Of a stretch of 64,000 nucleotides of DNA, positions 44,270 through 55,268 are shown piece by piece (the first letter of the stretch is position 1; each line of letters opens with the position of its first letter). Position numbers and translations under genes: made by a program. A model generated the notes under the pieces. That model had not been told where the DNA came from, ran no database searches, and worked only from the letters and a program-made list of their open reading frames with translations. Source of the stretch: Setomelanomma holmii (lineage: Eukaryota > Ascomycota > Dothideomycetes > Pleosporales > Phaeosphaeriaceae); NCBI GenBank assembly GCA_010015745.1, contig ML978286.1, positions 19,187 to 83,186 on the forward strand. The letters run 5' to 3'.

Positions 44270-46442
44270 ATGTCTGGAGACTTCTCCAAGCTAAATGTCG
44301 ACGCAAACTATCGAATCATAGTAGGAGTATATTATGGGACCACATACACAGGTGAACTTCTACGATGCAACTGCGGAAGGACTCCGTCTTTGACGTGCCT
44401 GGGTTTCAGCTATATTGATTCCTCTAAGGGCTCGAAGCGCACGCTGAACGATGTTAATGACATTCGAGCCTTTCCTGGACAAAACAGTACGGCTGAGCTT
44501 AAGATGCCTTCGCGAATAGCTTATGACACAACCGCGGAAGGCTCTCCCGTGAGACATATCGGTTTCCAGGTAACGCCAAAGATGACAAGCTACAGCTGGA
44601 ACAAGGTTTTGCTAGACCAGCATACGAGAACAACAGAATACGATGATCCTTCGTTACAACGAAGTGGTGGGATGGGGATGTTACGATTACCACCTGGAAA
44701 GACGGTCGAGAAAGTGTTGACAGACTAATTTATAGAGATATACAAATGGCTTATTAGCTACTTGGAGAGGCGAATCAGCGCGCATGTTCTTGGTCTAACA
44801 CCTCTGGAGTTCTGCTTCACGGTACCCGCGATATGGTCCGACAGAGCAAGAAGTAGTATGATCGAAGCTGCAACATCTGCTGGTTTTGCCTCATGAGATG
44901 GAGATGCCATCTTCTTAGTACCCGAGCCGGAGGCTGCCGGCGTTGCGACACTAAACGGTGCTGTCGAAGGTGCTTCTATATCCCAATCGAAGCCTGGAGA
45001 TGGTATACTCATCTGTGATTGTGGTGGAGGTACAGTCGACATCACCTCCTACAAAGTCTTTCAAGTCACGCCAAAGCTCGAATTGGAGGAGATCGTGGGA
45101 GGATTGGGAGGAAAGTGTGGATCGACCTACATTGATCGTGAATTCCATCAGTGGATGTGCGAGACTTTCAAGCATCATTTCTCCAATCTGAGTGTTGAGA
45201 AGACTGGGCCAGGATCGGCGTTCATGAGAGAATTTGAATCGTGTAAGCCGGATTTTGGTCACTCTGGGGATCTCCAGCGGGAATACGAGATCATCCTCGT
45301 CATGTCCAGAGCTCCTGAATCAGAAAACTATAATTGGGAAGAATGGAATGTCAAGATCAAAGGGTGAGTCTCCTTCCAGCCCGAGTGCATTATACTTTGT
45401 TGGATGGAAAAAGGCCGACCTTCTCGCTCCTTGGCTTGAAGGTTGATATAGTCGATATTCTGACATACTTATAAGTTGTGAAGCGTGACTATGAAGGCTT
45501 TCTTCGACAAAGTCATTGATACAATCCTACAGCTGCTAGAAAAGGAAGTCTCTCGAGCGGCCAGAGCGGACGGACAACGACTGATCCATGTAAGTGATGA
45601 GACGTCTGGTGATCCATGTAATGAGACTAAAGGGACCGTTCGGCGAGTGTTCCTCGTCGGTGGATTTGGAGATTCTGTGTACCTGAACTACCGTGTGCGA
45701 TGCAGGTGCGGAACCAAGGGCATGACGCTGGTCTGCCCGGAACATTCGTAGGCTGCTTTCTTTGCTTGCTTGAAGCTGCAAAACGTTGACAGAATCTTCT
45801 AGTCAAGTTGCCATAGCTCGTGGCGCGGCGCTCCGTGGACTGGATCATTCGCGACCGTTCAAAGACGGAGCAGACTGAACTATGGGTTGGCTCTAGGCGA
45901 CTGTTTCGTGAGGACATAGATCCCAAAGAGTCGGCCGGTTTCTGTGCGTGGACAAAGGAGAAGATCAGTTGTAAAATGACATGGTTCATAGCCAAGGTAA
46001 AGTTCCTGACACCTGTCGCTTAACAACTCTGACTTCATTATCACTCCAGGGCGAGATCATCGACGAAAGGACTCGAATCATTCTATCCGTATATGGCATT
46101 CTCGTCGAGGACGGCTCGTTCATACAATCGGAAAATCTGCTTACATGTTCTCTGGATATACCTCCAATCTACGCTTTCCAGGATGGAATCGAGCGTGTCG
46201 CAAAGCTGAAGCACATACTAACCCAGGCTGATGTGGACAATTTCGAGAACAGGATCTTGGAGGGCAAAAGATGTTGGAAGATAAAGTACTTAAGAGAGAT
46301 ACACCCCGGAATCAGACAAGGCACACTCTTCTTCAAGGTCAAGAGCAACGTTGATGGGAGGGAATTTGGTCACGGCGAGATTCAGTATGACAACACAGTG
46401 GTGGCAGACAAAGCACATGTTGGGCAAGGAACAGACGTTTGA
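44270..46442 (+). pseudogene. Hsp70-like (actin-fold ATPase) gene with several lesions
   Basis: Starts MSGDFSKLNVDANYRIIVGV. Phosphate-1 motif is GVYYGTTYTG, where the usual Asp is Tyr; an intron follows. Then NSTAELKMPSRIAYDTT, ISAHVLGLTPLEFCFTVPAI, phosphate-2 region ICDCGGGTVDITSYKV, GGLGGKCGSTYIDREF, the adenosine motif VFLVGGFGDSVYLNYRV, ARGAALRGLDHSRPF in shifted frame, and a C-terminal part from about 46050. In-frame stops are TAA 44726-44728 and TGA 44894-44896 (between GFAS and DGDAIFLVPEPEAA). Fungal Hsp70-like proteins of this HSPA12-like kind are abundant and of unknown function. At least two nonsense codons and several frame changes make it non-functional. Confidence 0.8.
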
Positions 46443-46750
46443 TAGAATTGCTTTCATAACGTACAGAAGATGTCGAAGTTTTGTTGAGCATTCTACCCAG
46501 CTCCATGTTTGATGTTTATGTTCCTCTACGCAGCGTGTGCACGCCCATTGACTAATGACAATCACAGTAACTTAGCTTTAGGAGAGATTTATGTTGGCCT
46601 AGGGTTGCAGAGGCAAGAGCACCTTCTCTGCTGTGCTCGCAGTAGTATTGAGCACGGGTCTGTGCATCTGAGTGCTCGTCCACCCCGTCAAGACCTTGAA
46701 AGTGGGCCAGCACGAGATCAGTACGATTCCCACGTCAAGATCCCATTACT
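46443..46750. other. 300-bp gap
   Basis: No gene seen; convergent 3' ends of the Hsp70-like and GH6 relics. Confidence 0.25.
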
Positions 46751-48234
46751 TTAGGATGATTGTCGGAGCCATAGCACGTCGGAAACGATGTCATTGCTTT
46801 GCGCGCTATTCTCTCGGCGGAGCCCACGGAAGGAACATCGTCTCACTACCATTTCAGCTCTCAGCCAAGCACTTAAGTAGTCAAGCTGATCAGAATTTCG
46901 TGATCTCATACCGTCCGCTCCATCTTTTTCACTAACCACCTGAGCAAGCGACGGATTGGCATTCTTCAGCAACGTTTCAAAATGAGCCTGAAACCACGTC
47001 CCGGCCTCAGGCGCAGGCTTCAATGCCGATGGCTTCCCACAAAATCCATCATACCTCGCCGCACTCGTGTCAGACGTACCATCAGACTATCACCTCTTGT
47101 CAGCAGATGATTTACATCATTATTAGGAATCGAATGGAAAACGACGAACCTCACCACCCGGCTTAACCCAAACAAACGCATCAACCAATGCGTCTCCAGT
47201 GTTGGTATTTGGACGTGGCCCAAAACCCGCACCCGAAACATTACACCAATCGCCCCACGACTGCTGGCCCGTCGGTCGATTCCCACTCCTCCCCACATCC
47301 ACAACAAAATGCGCGGGATACCCCTGCGCGCGGAGTAGCGGCGCAAACGCATTGGTAAACCTCTTCTCATCGCAGTTCTGGCTCAGGGACGTAATGCTAC
47401 TGCACGTCCCGATGCTGAACGGATTGTAGTTGGATACATTTGTCACGATGCCGCGCACGCCACGTGGTGAGCCCGCGGCTTTGTAGACTTTGGCGTAGAG
47501 TTGGGCGGCGGGCGTGATATTGGCGTCCCAGCCGAGCCAGCCGGCGTGGCCGCCGTCGAGGTACACGTCAACGTTGGCAAAGTTAAGGGTTTTGAGGGCG
47601 TAGACGGTGAGGTCCTCGTAGTAAGGAGCTGCGCGGGAGCATTTTTGGACACCCATGTTTGTGATCATGTTTGCGAGAGCTGTGGTGGGTGTTAGCTGTG
47701 TGGCTGCAGAAGTGTAAGGATTTGGGAATACGTACAATCGGGCTCGATGCCAGGTTGATCTTGATGTCAGGATACTTCTTGATGATGACGGCGATCTTGT
47801 CAATATATTCCGTCTTGTACTTGTTGGCACCAACCTCGTCGATCTTGAGCTCTCCGTTGGATGCTAAGGCTGTACAGTCTCTGTCTGGCAAGTTGTATAC
47901 AACGAATGTACCCATCAGATTAGCACTGGCAGCATTCTTGGCCTTGATGTCTGCCAGGTACGTATCCATCGTTGGGACTTTCGCACGAGTGTCCATCCAG
48001 ACGAATGAGCCGACCTTCGCGACAGCGGTGGCGGCGGGCTTTAATGACGCAGGCAGGGATGGCATGGCCAAAGTGTGTACCTCGGACGAGTAGTATGGGT
48101 TGGCATAAAAGTTCTTACCGGCGAACGGGTTACCAGACGCTGCAGGAGCAGCTGTGGTGACCTGGGAAACCTGAGGGAAGTGCATTGCTGAGTCCAGCTA
48201 CGAAAGCAGCGGTGAGAAAGATGTTGGACAGCAT
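46751..48234 (-). pseudogene. GH6 cellobiohydrolase with two apparent frameshifts and lost stop
   Basis: Minus strand. Signal peptide from ATG 48232-48234 (MLSNIFLTAAFVAGLSNA), then one base too many near 48175-48177 shifts into the catalytic frame, which starts at PQVSQVTTAAPAASGNPFAG. The GH6 domain shows FVVYNLPDRDCTALASNGE (catalytic Asp), VYLDGGHAGWLGWDAN, HFVVDVGRSGNRPTG and DAFVWVKPGGE. At about 47750 one base is missing: the conserved NLVIEPDSLANM is readable only across the shift. Intron 1 is 47680-47735; intron 2 uses GTTCGT after PGGE. After KNANPSLAQV, where the family ends, no stop occurs for about 75 codons. No CBM1. Enzyme would hydrolyse cellulose from the non-reducing end. 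Confidence 0.75.
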
Positions 48235-49626
48235 CTTGAAGGCCACTTGAGAGTAGGATCCAGAGTGGGAAAGGCGTGAAGAAATGAAATGAGAAAGACG
48301 AGGATCCATATTTGTACTCAGAATTCGAAGAATGATAGACGGTCGTCAAGGATCCCTTCATCAATATCCAGATCACCTCTCTTCATTCAGCCGGTGTGTC
48401 TTACCGTGAAGCTGCCCTTCGGTGGCACTCGAGAGCTTACTGTGGTCATTAGACTCGTAAGTAAATAGTACCTGCACTTGTAACGCTTCCAGAAGGACTC
48501 TGGAAGCCCACAATTGAGTGCATGCTAGTATCGAAGATTCGCTGTCTACGGAGGCCAGTACTTTGTCTCCGAATGCCAGTGCGCATGATGTGTCTTGTGA
48601 AAGGTCATGTTGCCCATGAAGAGGACGCCGGTGGCTGATCCCAGGTTGTCAAGGCTTGGTACGTCGCCACTAAGTCTTGGTCACTGCACTTCTCGGTTGG
48701 AGAATGTCCGTCCAGCTCTTGAAGATGACTTGGTATTATTTTATGCTCGTCTAAACACTACATTAGCATCTCAAGAAGTTTATGCGTCGGTGCTGTCTTT
48801 CGAACTACAAGCGAAGCGATAGCGGATACTTAGCACTACTTGCGTAGAGTCTGTTGACCCGCCTCAGCTTTATTTCAACCGTCATGTCAATGTAGATAAT
48901 GTGCAGCTATTGCGATCGTTGGGAACGCGTCGCGCCGTTGACGCCGCACTGGATGAGTTGTGGTCGTTGGCACCTAACAGCTTGTGAAAGCCACATCGAG
49001 GTTGATATCAGTGAGTAGACGTCGCACAACGTCAGATCCGAGCTATCCAAGCGACTACTCGTAACCAGGTTGTATATATGAGGTCCAGGATCATATCCTG
49101 GGTTGGTGGTCAAAGCCTCAATCTATAGTGAACGGCAAGTAGATTGCTGCGCCCTAGCGCCGACATCATGACGAGCAACAACACCTTTGCAGTGGTGTCA
49201 AGAATGGAACAATGATAGTGCCAGATGGTAGTCTGGCGACACTTCCGAGAACGCGAAGATGGAAGGATATGCTGCTGGTGCTGTAGGTGTCAAGCCTCAT
49301 GGTTGTAGGGTGCAACGGGACACTTCTTCAAAAGATTGGCGTAGTCGAGATGGCGCTAAGTTAATATTCTTGGCGCCTCGCGCTTAGCGGTGGGTTAACG
49401 TGCAGCTCAGAGCATTCAACGACAACACGAGAACGAATTGACAGTTTGGTGAATGAGCTGGTCGTAGTGAACGCGATTTCAAGATTATCGAAACCTCGGA
49501 GACCCGAGTTGATAATTTGGCATTTCTTCATACAGGCGTTACGGAGCGCTGCAATACACACCTAGCATAATTACTTGTATACTCCAGAGCACCATTGCAA
49601 TGCTGCGTACAATTTTCCGACCACTC
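48235..49626. other. 1.4-kb region without a supported gene
   Basis: Short frames only (for example 48607-48822 plus) with no recognisable features. Confidence 0.3.
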
Positions 49627-51664
49627 TCAAAGCATCAAAACAACAAGCACCGCCGCCATAAGCACATATCCAACGCGCAAATCTACCCTTCCAACCCCAC
49701 CCTGCACATTCAACTTCTGCACCGCGCCCGGAAAATTACACCACAAGTCCTCCTCCTTGGGATCCCTCCTGCCATAACTAGAATCCCTCGCCGGCGGATT
49801 CGGACAACTAAACTCCAATTTCGCCGGACAACTGCGCACGATATCAAAGCACAAGTCCTCGCACGGTTTGAGCTCCTTGTACGGGCCTGGCTGGATAGTC
49901 TCATCGATCATTGGGTTACGCGACTTGCTAAAGGCAAAGCGATCGCGTTTGGTTTCGTTGAATTCCTTGGACATGTTGCCATTGTAAGTCGAACTCCCGT
50001 CTGGTAAGAGGGCATTCACGTTACGGGGCTGGAGCCACCACTTCGCGTCGGGTGCTTGCCAGTCTTCGCAACGGGGTATGAGGACTGAGCAGAGCCAGTT
50101 TTTGTAGTCGATCTTGCAGTCGTTGCAATTTCGTGCAAGCGAGTATTGCGCGTCGGAAGTAGTATCACAAGCTACTTGCTGAATGGACTTGTTGAAATTG
50201 TCGTAGTATTTCTTGGCTTGGTCAACGTAAAGTGCTTTCAGACCGTCGTCATCGTTCTTGTACTTGTCTGATGAAGGGACGGCGTAGGCAACGGAGTCGC
50301 AGAACTCGAGGTCATAGATGACTTGGCAGGAAGTGTCTGCAGGTACGTGTTAGCCATGAAGGATGTTGGTAGAGCGAGGGGAGAGGTATACCAAACTTCG
50401 TCATGAACTCGAACTGCTTGAAGACATATCCACCGCCCCTCACCGCTCCAGCGCCAGGAAGTTGGAGAACGTTCTGGCTCCCCTCCACCGTCAGAAAGCC
50501 ATTGTATTTAGTACCATTCTTGAGACCTTGGACATGGAACTGACTCTTTGGCAGGTTGCCACCAAATTTGGTGGTGATGGTGGTTTGAACAGTTACGTCA
50601 GTTTCGTTGTTGAGGCTCTTCAGCGCACAAAGCGAATGCTCCATGCCTGTAATATTGGTGTTGTCACCAACTGGCCACGCGTACATCCTGAAGGGATTGT
50701 TGTCAATCCATTGTTCGGTTGTGTTGGTCGTATTTGTGGGGTCGCTGAGATTGTATGTAATGAAGAGCGCCGAGTCGCTGTCTGAGTCGATCAGATACAG
50801 AAACGGATCTGACTGATTGTAGGTGTAGTAGGTTCCATGTAGGCTGGCAGTCATCTCGAAATGCCAGCTCCCGAACCAGCCGTTCTCGAGGTTTGGCGCA
50901 GCTATGCCTATGTACACGTCGGAGGAGGTGTTGAGGTCGAGGCTAGCAAAGCCGCTGTCGAAAAGTACTGGAGCCGTGGCCAGGCCGGTGGTCGAGTTTG
51001 GCCCCGGCCTTGGATTTGACGTCGAGATATACATGACCAGCTGTGGGTGGCTCTGTGGTGCCTGGCCCTCTGTGAACATCGGCTGCCGGCACGTATTTGC
51101 CGAAAGCCAGACACGGTTCGTGGACTGTCTTTTTCTCAACTCGTCGCTTGTGTCGTCCCTCTTGTCGTCCTTCTCGTCGTGATCGACCGCGATATCCTCC
51201 GCGACAAGATTCCCAGGCGTATTAGCGATGGCTCGAGCTTCCAGAGCTTCGGGCGCATCATCCTCTGCCCTCACGATACGCGACTGGCCCTTCTTGAGCA
51301 CGAAAAATGCCGTCGCCCCCTGTGCGATGTCCATTTCCGTTTTCTCGTCGTTCTTCAGCTCCCTCAGCTGCGGCTCCTGAGACTCTTGTCGTCCAAGCAA
51401 GCTACGGTCGAAGTAGTCAAAGTCAGGCGCATAGCCTCCGCTACCATCGTCGTTGCTCATGTCATCTTGTAGGCTTGCAAGAGGGTCTGATGCGGCGTCC
51501 AATAGTGGTTGATCTAAGACTGTCGGCGCAAGGGTATCAGGGGTTTCGATGGCGCTAGTGCGGTGCGGTGAAAGAAGGCTTGCGAGTGCTATAGAGAGGA
51601 CAAAGGTGGTGGGTAGAGCTGCAAGCAGTCTTGACCGCACCAGTGTAGGCTTCTGAGGTAGCAT
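49627..51664 (-). CDS. MID1: Stretch-activated Ca2+ channel subunit Mid1
   Basis: Two exons on the minus strand: 50392-51664 and 49627-50336; 660 aa. It has an N-terminal signal peptide (about 15-38), many N-glycosylation sequons (NTS, NQS, NTT, NET, NGT), and a Cys-rich C-terminal domain in exon 2 with DTSCQVIYDLEFCDSVAYAV, ARNCNDCKIDYKNWLCSVLI and LKPCEDLCFDIVRSCPAKLE, all hallmark Mid1 regions. The very C terminus is hydrophobic (VGYVLMAAVLVVLML). Mid1 is the regulatory partner of Cch1 in high-affinity calcium uptake at the plasma membrane/ER. Length agrees with filamentous fungal Mid1. Confidence 0.92.
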
Positions 51665-52602
51665 GACCCTCTCCGCTACCCTTATCGACGGGGTCGGGGA
51701 TGCATGGGGCCTATGGCAGAGCGCAATGGGTGCGCTGCAGGTAGAACGGTGCCCGTGGATCTATCGTGCGAGGTGTTCCTGGCGTAACGAGGAAGGCGAG
51801 TGTCTTGTGAGGTCTGTTGAAGTAGTGTGGGGGGCGCATGGGCTGCCGTCGCTCAGGGTCGCGATTGCGGCTGGGTGGCTAAAGATCGGCGCTGAGATGT
51901 GGCTGAAACAGCTTTGGTCGGCCATACTTCGGATGAGTTTTCGAGCAATAACACGAACAGCAATGCGGATTGATGCTGGTACAAACATAACAAGAACTGT
52001 CCAACCTTCAAGGCTGGCCGGAAATATATCCATTCTTATGCTTTTAATTACTATTTAGCAAATGTGGAGGTTCTGTGAACTGGACTTGTGCCTCCTAGCA
52101 TGAATGGTCGACAAGTCGACTCCATTAGCATCGTTCACCGGCGTTGTCGCTCGTGTGCTCCCTTTCCCAATTTTCCATTTGCATCCTCCATGATCATGCA
52201 GCCCAGATCTAGAACTTCCATAGTATGTTTCACTGCGCCTCTCTTTGACTTGTTGCTATGTGGATCCATTTGACTATTATATCAATCAGGCTGACCTCAT
52301 TCCAGCAATTCAGCTCTCGTGTCGTGAAATAGGATGTTATCTGGCCATAAAGATGCGCGAAACACCGGAAGATCCAGCAATGAGAGGTTGCGCCCCGTAA
52401 ATATATGTACACTCTGTGTGCGATGTTCTCCTTGCTTCAATGCATGCCTGTTTCGAGCCGGGCTTGTAATACTATGATGGGTCGAGATAGACTGTGCTTG
52501 AACGCTTGCGACAAGCAAATTCCCGTATCCGTAACGCCAGGCAATGGTTGATGAGAGTATTTGTGCTCATGTAGATCATTGTTGATGCACTTGATAGGCG
52601 CC
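51665..52602. other. 0.9-kb intergenic region
   Basis: MID1 promoter side and 3' end of the transcription factor gene. No gene recognised. Confidence 0.3.
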
Positions 52603-54960
52603 TTACACTTGCGAAGGATTGAGGATGATCGAATCGTCCAAATTCGTGAAGGCCAGGATCTCAGAGTTAATTTCAAAAGCAGCTGAGTCGTCAAAGGTGA
52701 TGTCTAAACTTTGTTGGGCCTGTAGCGGAGTCATAAAGTTCCTATGTCGAATTAGTGAGAAGAACTCTCAGTTGCTGGAAATTACTTACGGATCCCAATT
52801 GCCCCATAGCTGAGCGATCATCTGATCGTCGAGGTGAACATCACCTTGTGCTTCCTCAGTGGTGTCTTGCGGATCCACTGCAATGCCAAGATCTGCAAGG
52901 CGACCCGGTGTTTCTTCCGTAACCATTTTAGTGAACCCGATTTGCTCCATGCCTCCCGCGAGTCTGACGCATGTTGCAATGTGGTTGCTGTACTGTGATG
53001 TTCTCGTGTGCGCAAATGCTAGGATGAAGATCATAACCAGCCGCAGAATGCATGTGCTGTCAAATGCCGTCAAGCTCGATAGTGTACCGTCCTCTGCCAT
53101 CTGTTGCATGATCGCGATACTCTTCTGTGCAGCGTCAATGCAAATCTTTCCCATACGCTCGAACCATATTTTCTTACTCGACACGAGGGCGCTGTACTTG
53201 ATGACGAGATAGAGAAGGAATGGTCGGGTAAGCAAGATGGTGGTACTCCAGTACTGTAGATGTAGGATTGCAACGGCACGCTTGTGTGTTGGTGGCGCAG
53301 GAACATCGTACTTGAGGTGAGCGGGCATCAGTCGGTACCACTTTTGAAGTAGTAGGAGCGAGTTGGACACTGTTGAAAACGATATGGAGTTTGCGGACCT
53401 TTCAGTGTAGACGGCCTGTATGATCTCTCGTTTCAGGCGGCAGAGTGATACAAATGTCGCCTGCCAAGCAAGTGGCGTATGTAGTCCAGGATACAATATC
53501 TGTTGGTGGTCAGTATACACTACCGCCGCATCAAGTTCCACGAGACGTACTTGTTCCGAAGACATGGGCGTGGTGACCCTTGTCAAGCGCTCGTCTACGA
53601 TGTTTGGGCTACCACCACGGGACGCCAATTCTTGGTCTAGTGTGAACAGTGTCCACCAGACCCGGCGATTCTGCTCGCGTTCTACACTAGTAGCTGATTC
53701 TGCAAGTTGGTCACGATGCAGACCAAGTGAGAATGCTATCTGAATGCTAGCACCACAATAGAGATAGGCGCTTACTCGGGAGCACAGACACTCCATGAGG
53801 ATACTCTGTGAAGTGTCAGTATGATATGGTGTTGCGTAGACCAAACACTGACCATGATGGCCATAGCCCGTATGCTATCAATGTCCGCTTCATCGTACAC
53901 GGTGGGGATGAGCTGCTTTGCTAAGGCAATGTAATCTTCTGATGTTTTGTGATCCCTCGAGGCTGGCCAGTCTGGTGGAGGCGGGTTGCCGTTGGTTCCA
54001 GAATAATTTGCTGCTCCGATGGCGAAGATGCAGTAGAGAGAGCACATCCAGGAGCTGGAGGAGTGAGGTGCGCCTTCCAAGAATGTGTCATCAACACGAC
54101 GTAGCAAGGACTCGACCGGATATAGCCAGTACGTGCAATGCACATCCTCGAGGAATCTGGAAACGTACAAGTCGCACAAATCGCGAGCTGGCAGATAGAA
54201 ACTCTCTTCTACTCCAGAGTCTGTTGATGGAGATGGGGCTGGCAGCGATGGGGGATACTGTCCAACCCTGGGTGTCGGTATGATTGATGGGTTCTTACGC
54301 TGCATGCCCAGTGTCACAACAGCGGCATTGAAGGGGATCTCGCTATGAGCACCAACGTAACGGAATCTTCCTCGGGAGTCCTTCATCATACAGCCGAGTG
54401 GCTCATGCAACTCGCTCACGTCCTGCTCTTCCCCGTCATCGATGCTCACTCCATCCTCGGGAGAGAAATGGTCTTGGTTGAAGAGTCCATCTGTCTGTTG
54501 CACGGGTGGGGCCGTGAAATTGCCGTCCTTGATCGCTTTGGCAATTGTGCGGAGGGACTGCAAGTTGAGTTCATGTCCTGGAAAGAAGTGCTCCAGGATG
54601 CGCATTGCGCATTGATATTCTTCTTCAGTAACATGATAGTAAGGTCTTTTCCTCCTTGGAGTCGCGATGGTGCATATTGCGCCCGTGCGAGAACAGTAAC
54701 GGCATGGTCCAGGAACTGACGATGTAAGCAACAGGCTCCACCTGGGCGGCATCATCCATTCATTAGGACGCTTTGAATACGTACTAGGATCTATACACTG
54801 TAGGCACTGTTAGCGGCTTGGCACTATTGGTCGATGATAGACTCACCTTTGTCTTCCTGCTTCGACAACGATCGCAGCTACTGTGGACGCGGTGCGCGTT
54901 TGGCGCTCTTTGACCTGCGGTGTTCGCGACAGCACGCGGCGCACCGGACATGTCACTCAT
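52603..54960 (-). CDS. Zn2Cys6 / Fungal_trans transcription factor of the catabolic cluster
   Basis: Five exons on the minus strand: 54847-54960, 54785-54797 (13 nt), 53853-54715, 52790-53805, 52603-52741; 714 aa. The zinc cluster is built from three exons: SSCDRCRSRKTK, CIDP (micro-exon), then IPGPCRYCSRTGAICT, giving six Cys with normal spacing. A basic YY-rich linker follows. The middle homology (Fungal_trans) region has ILMECLCSRVSAYLYCGASI, QIAFSLGLHRDQ and RRVWWTLFTLDQELASRGG. The acidic C terminus includes DITFDDSAAFEINSE, a possible activation region. It lies 308 bp upstream of the aldehyde dehydrogenase stop and is the likely pathway regulator. Confidence 0.88.
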
Positions 54961-55268
54961 CACGAGCCGAAACAGCCCCGGTCAGACGGGACAAGCTGGA
55001 AAAAGTAGATTGATGTCATTCGGCAGAATCGCCGCAAGTCAAAGAGCATGTGGACAGAACCAGAATGCCCCCTTGAAAGCGTGTGGGAGAGGAGCCCCGT
55101 TCTCGCGGGGAAGATCGACTGGGGCCCGTGAAATGTTAAAATGGGCTCGAGCGTCGCTTTGCAGGGTTCTAGCCGTCGGCTAATCTACATCTATCATCAA
55201 TCCGGTATAGTGGCGAAAGGCCACAATATCGGCATTGCAGCTGTCGAATCATGTTTCACCTGCATTGA
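54961..55268. other. Gap upstream of the regulator gene
   Basis: 308 bp with the regulator promoter and the aldehyde dehydrogenase 3' end. No further feature seen. Confidence 0.3.

Noticed and set aside
48041..48376. 111-codon minus-strand frame upstream of GH6
   Set aside because: Third-frame shadow over the GH6 signal peptide region.
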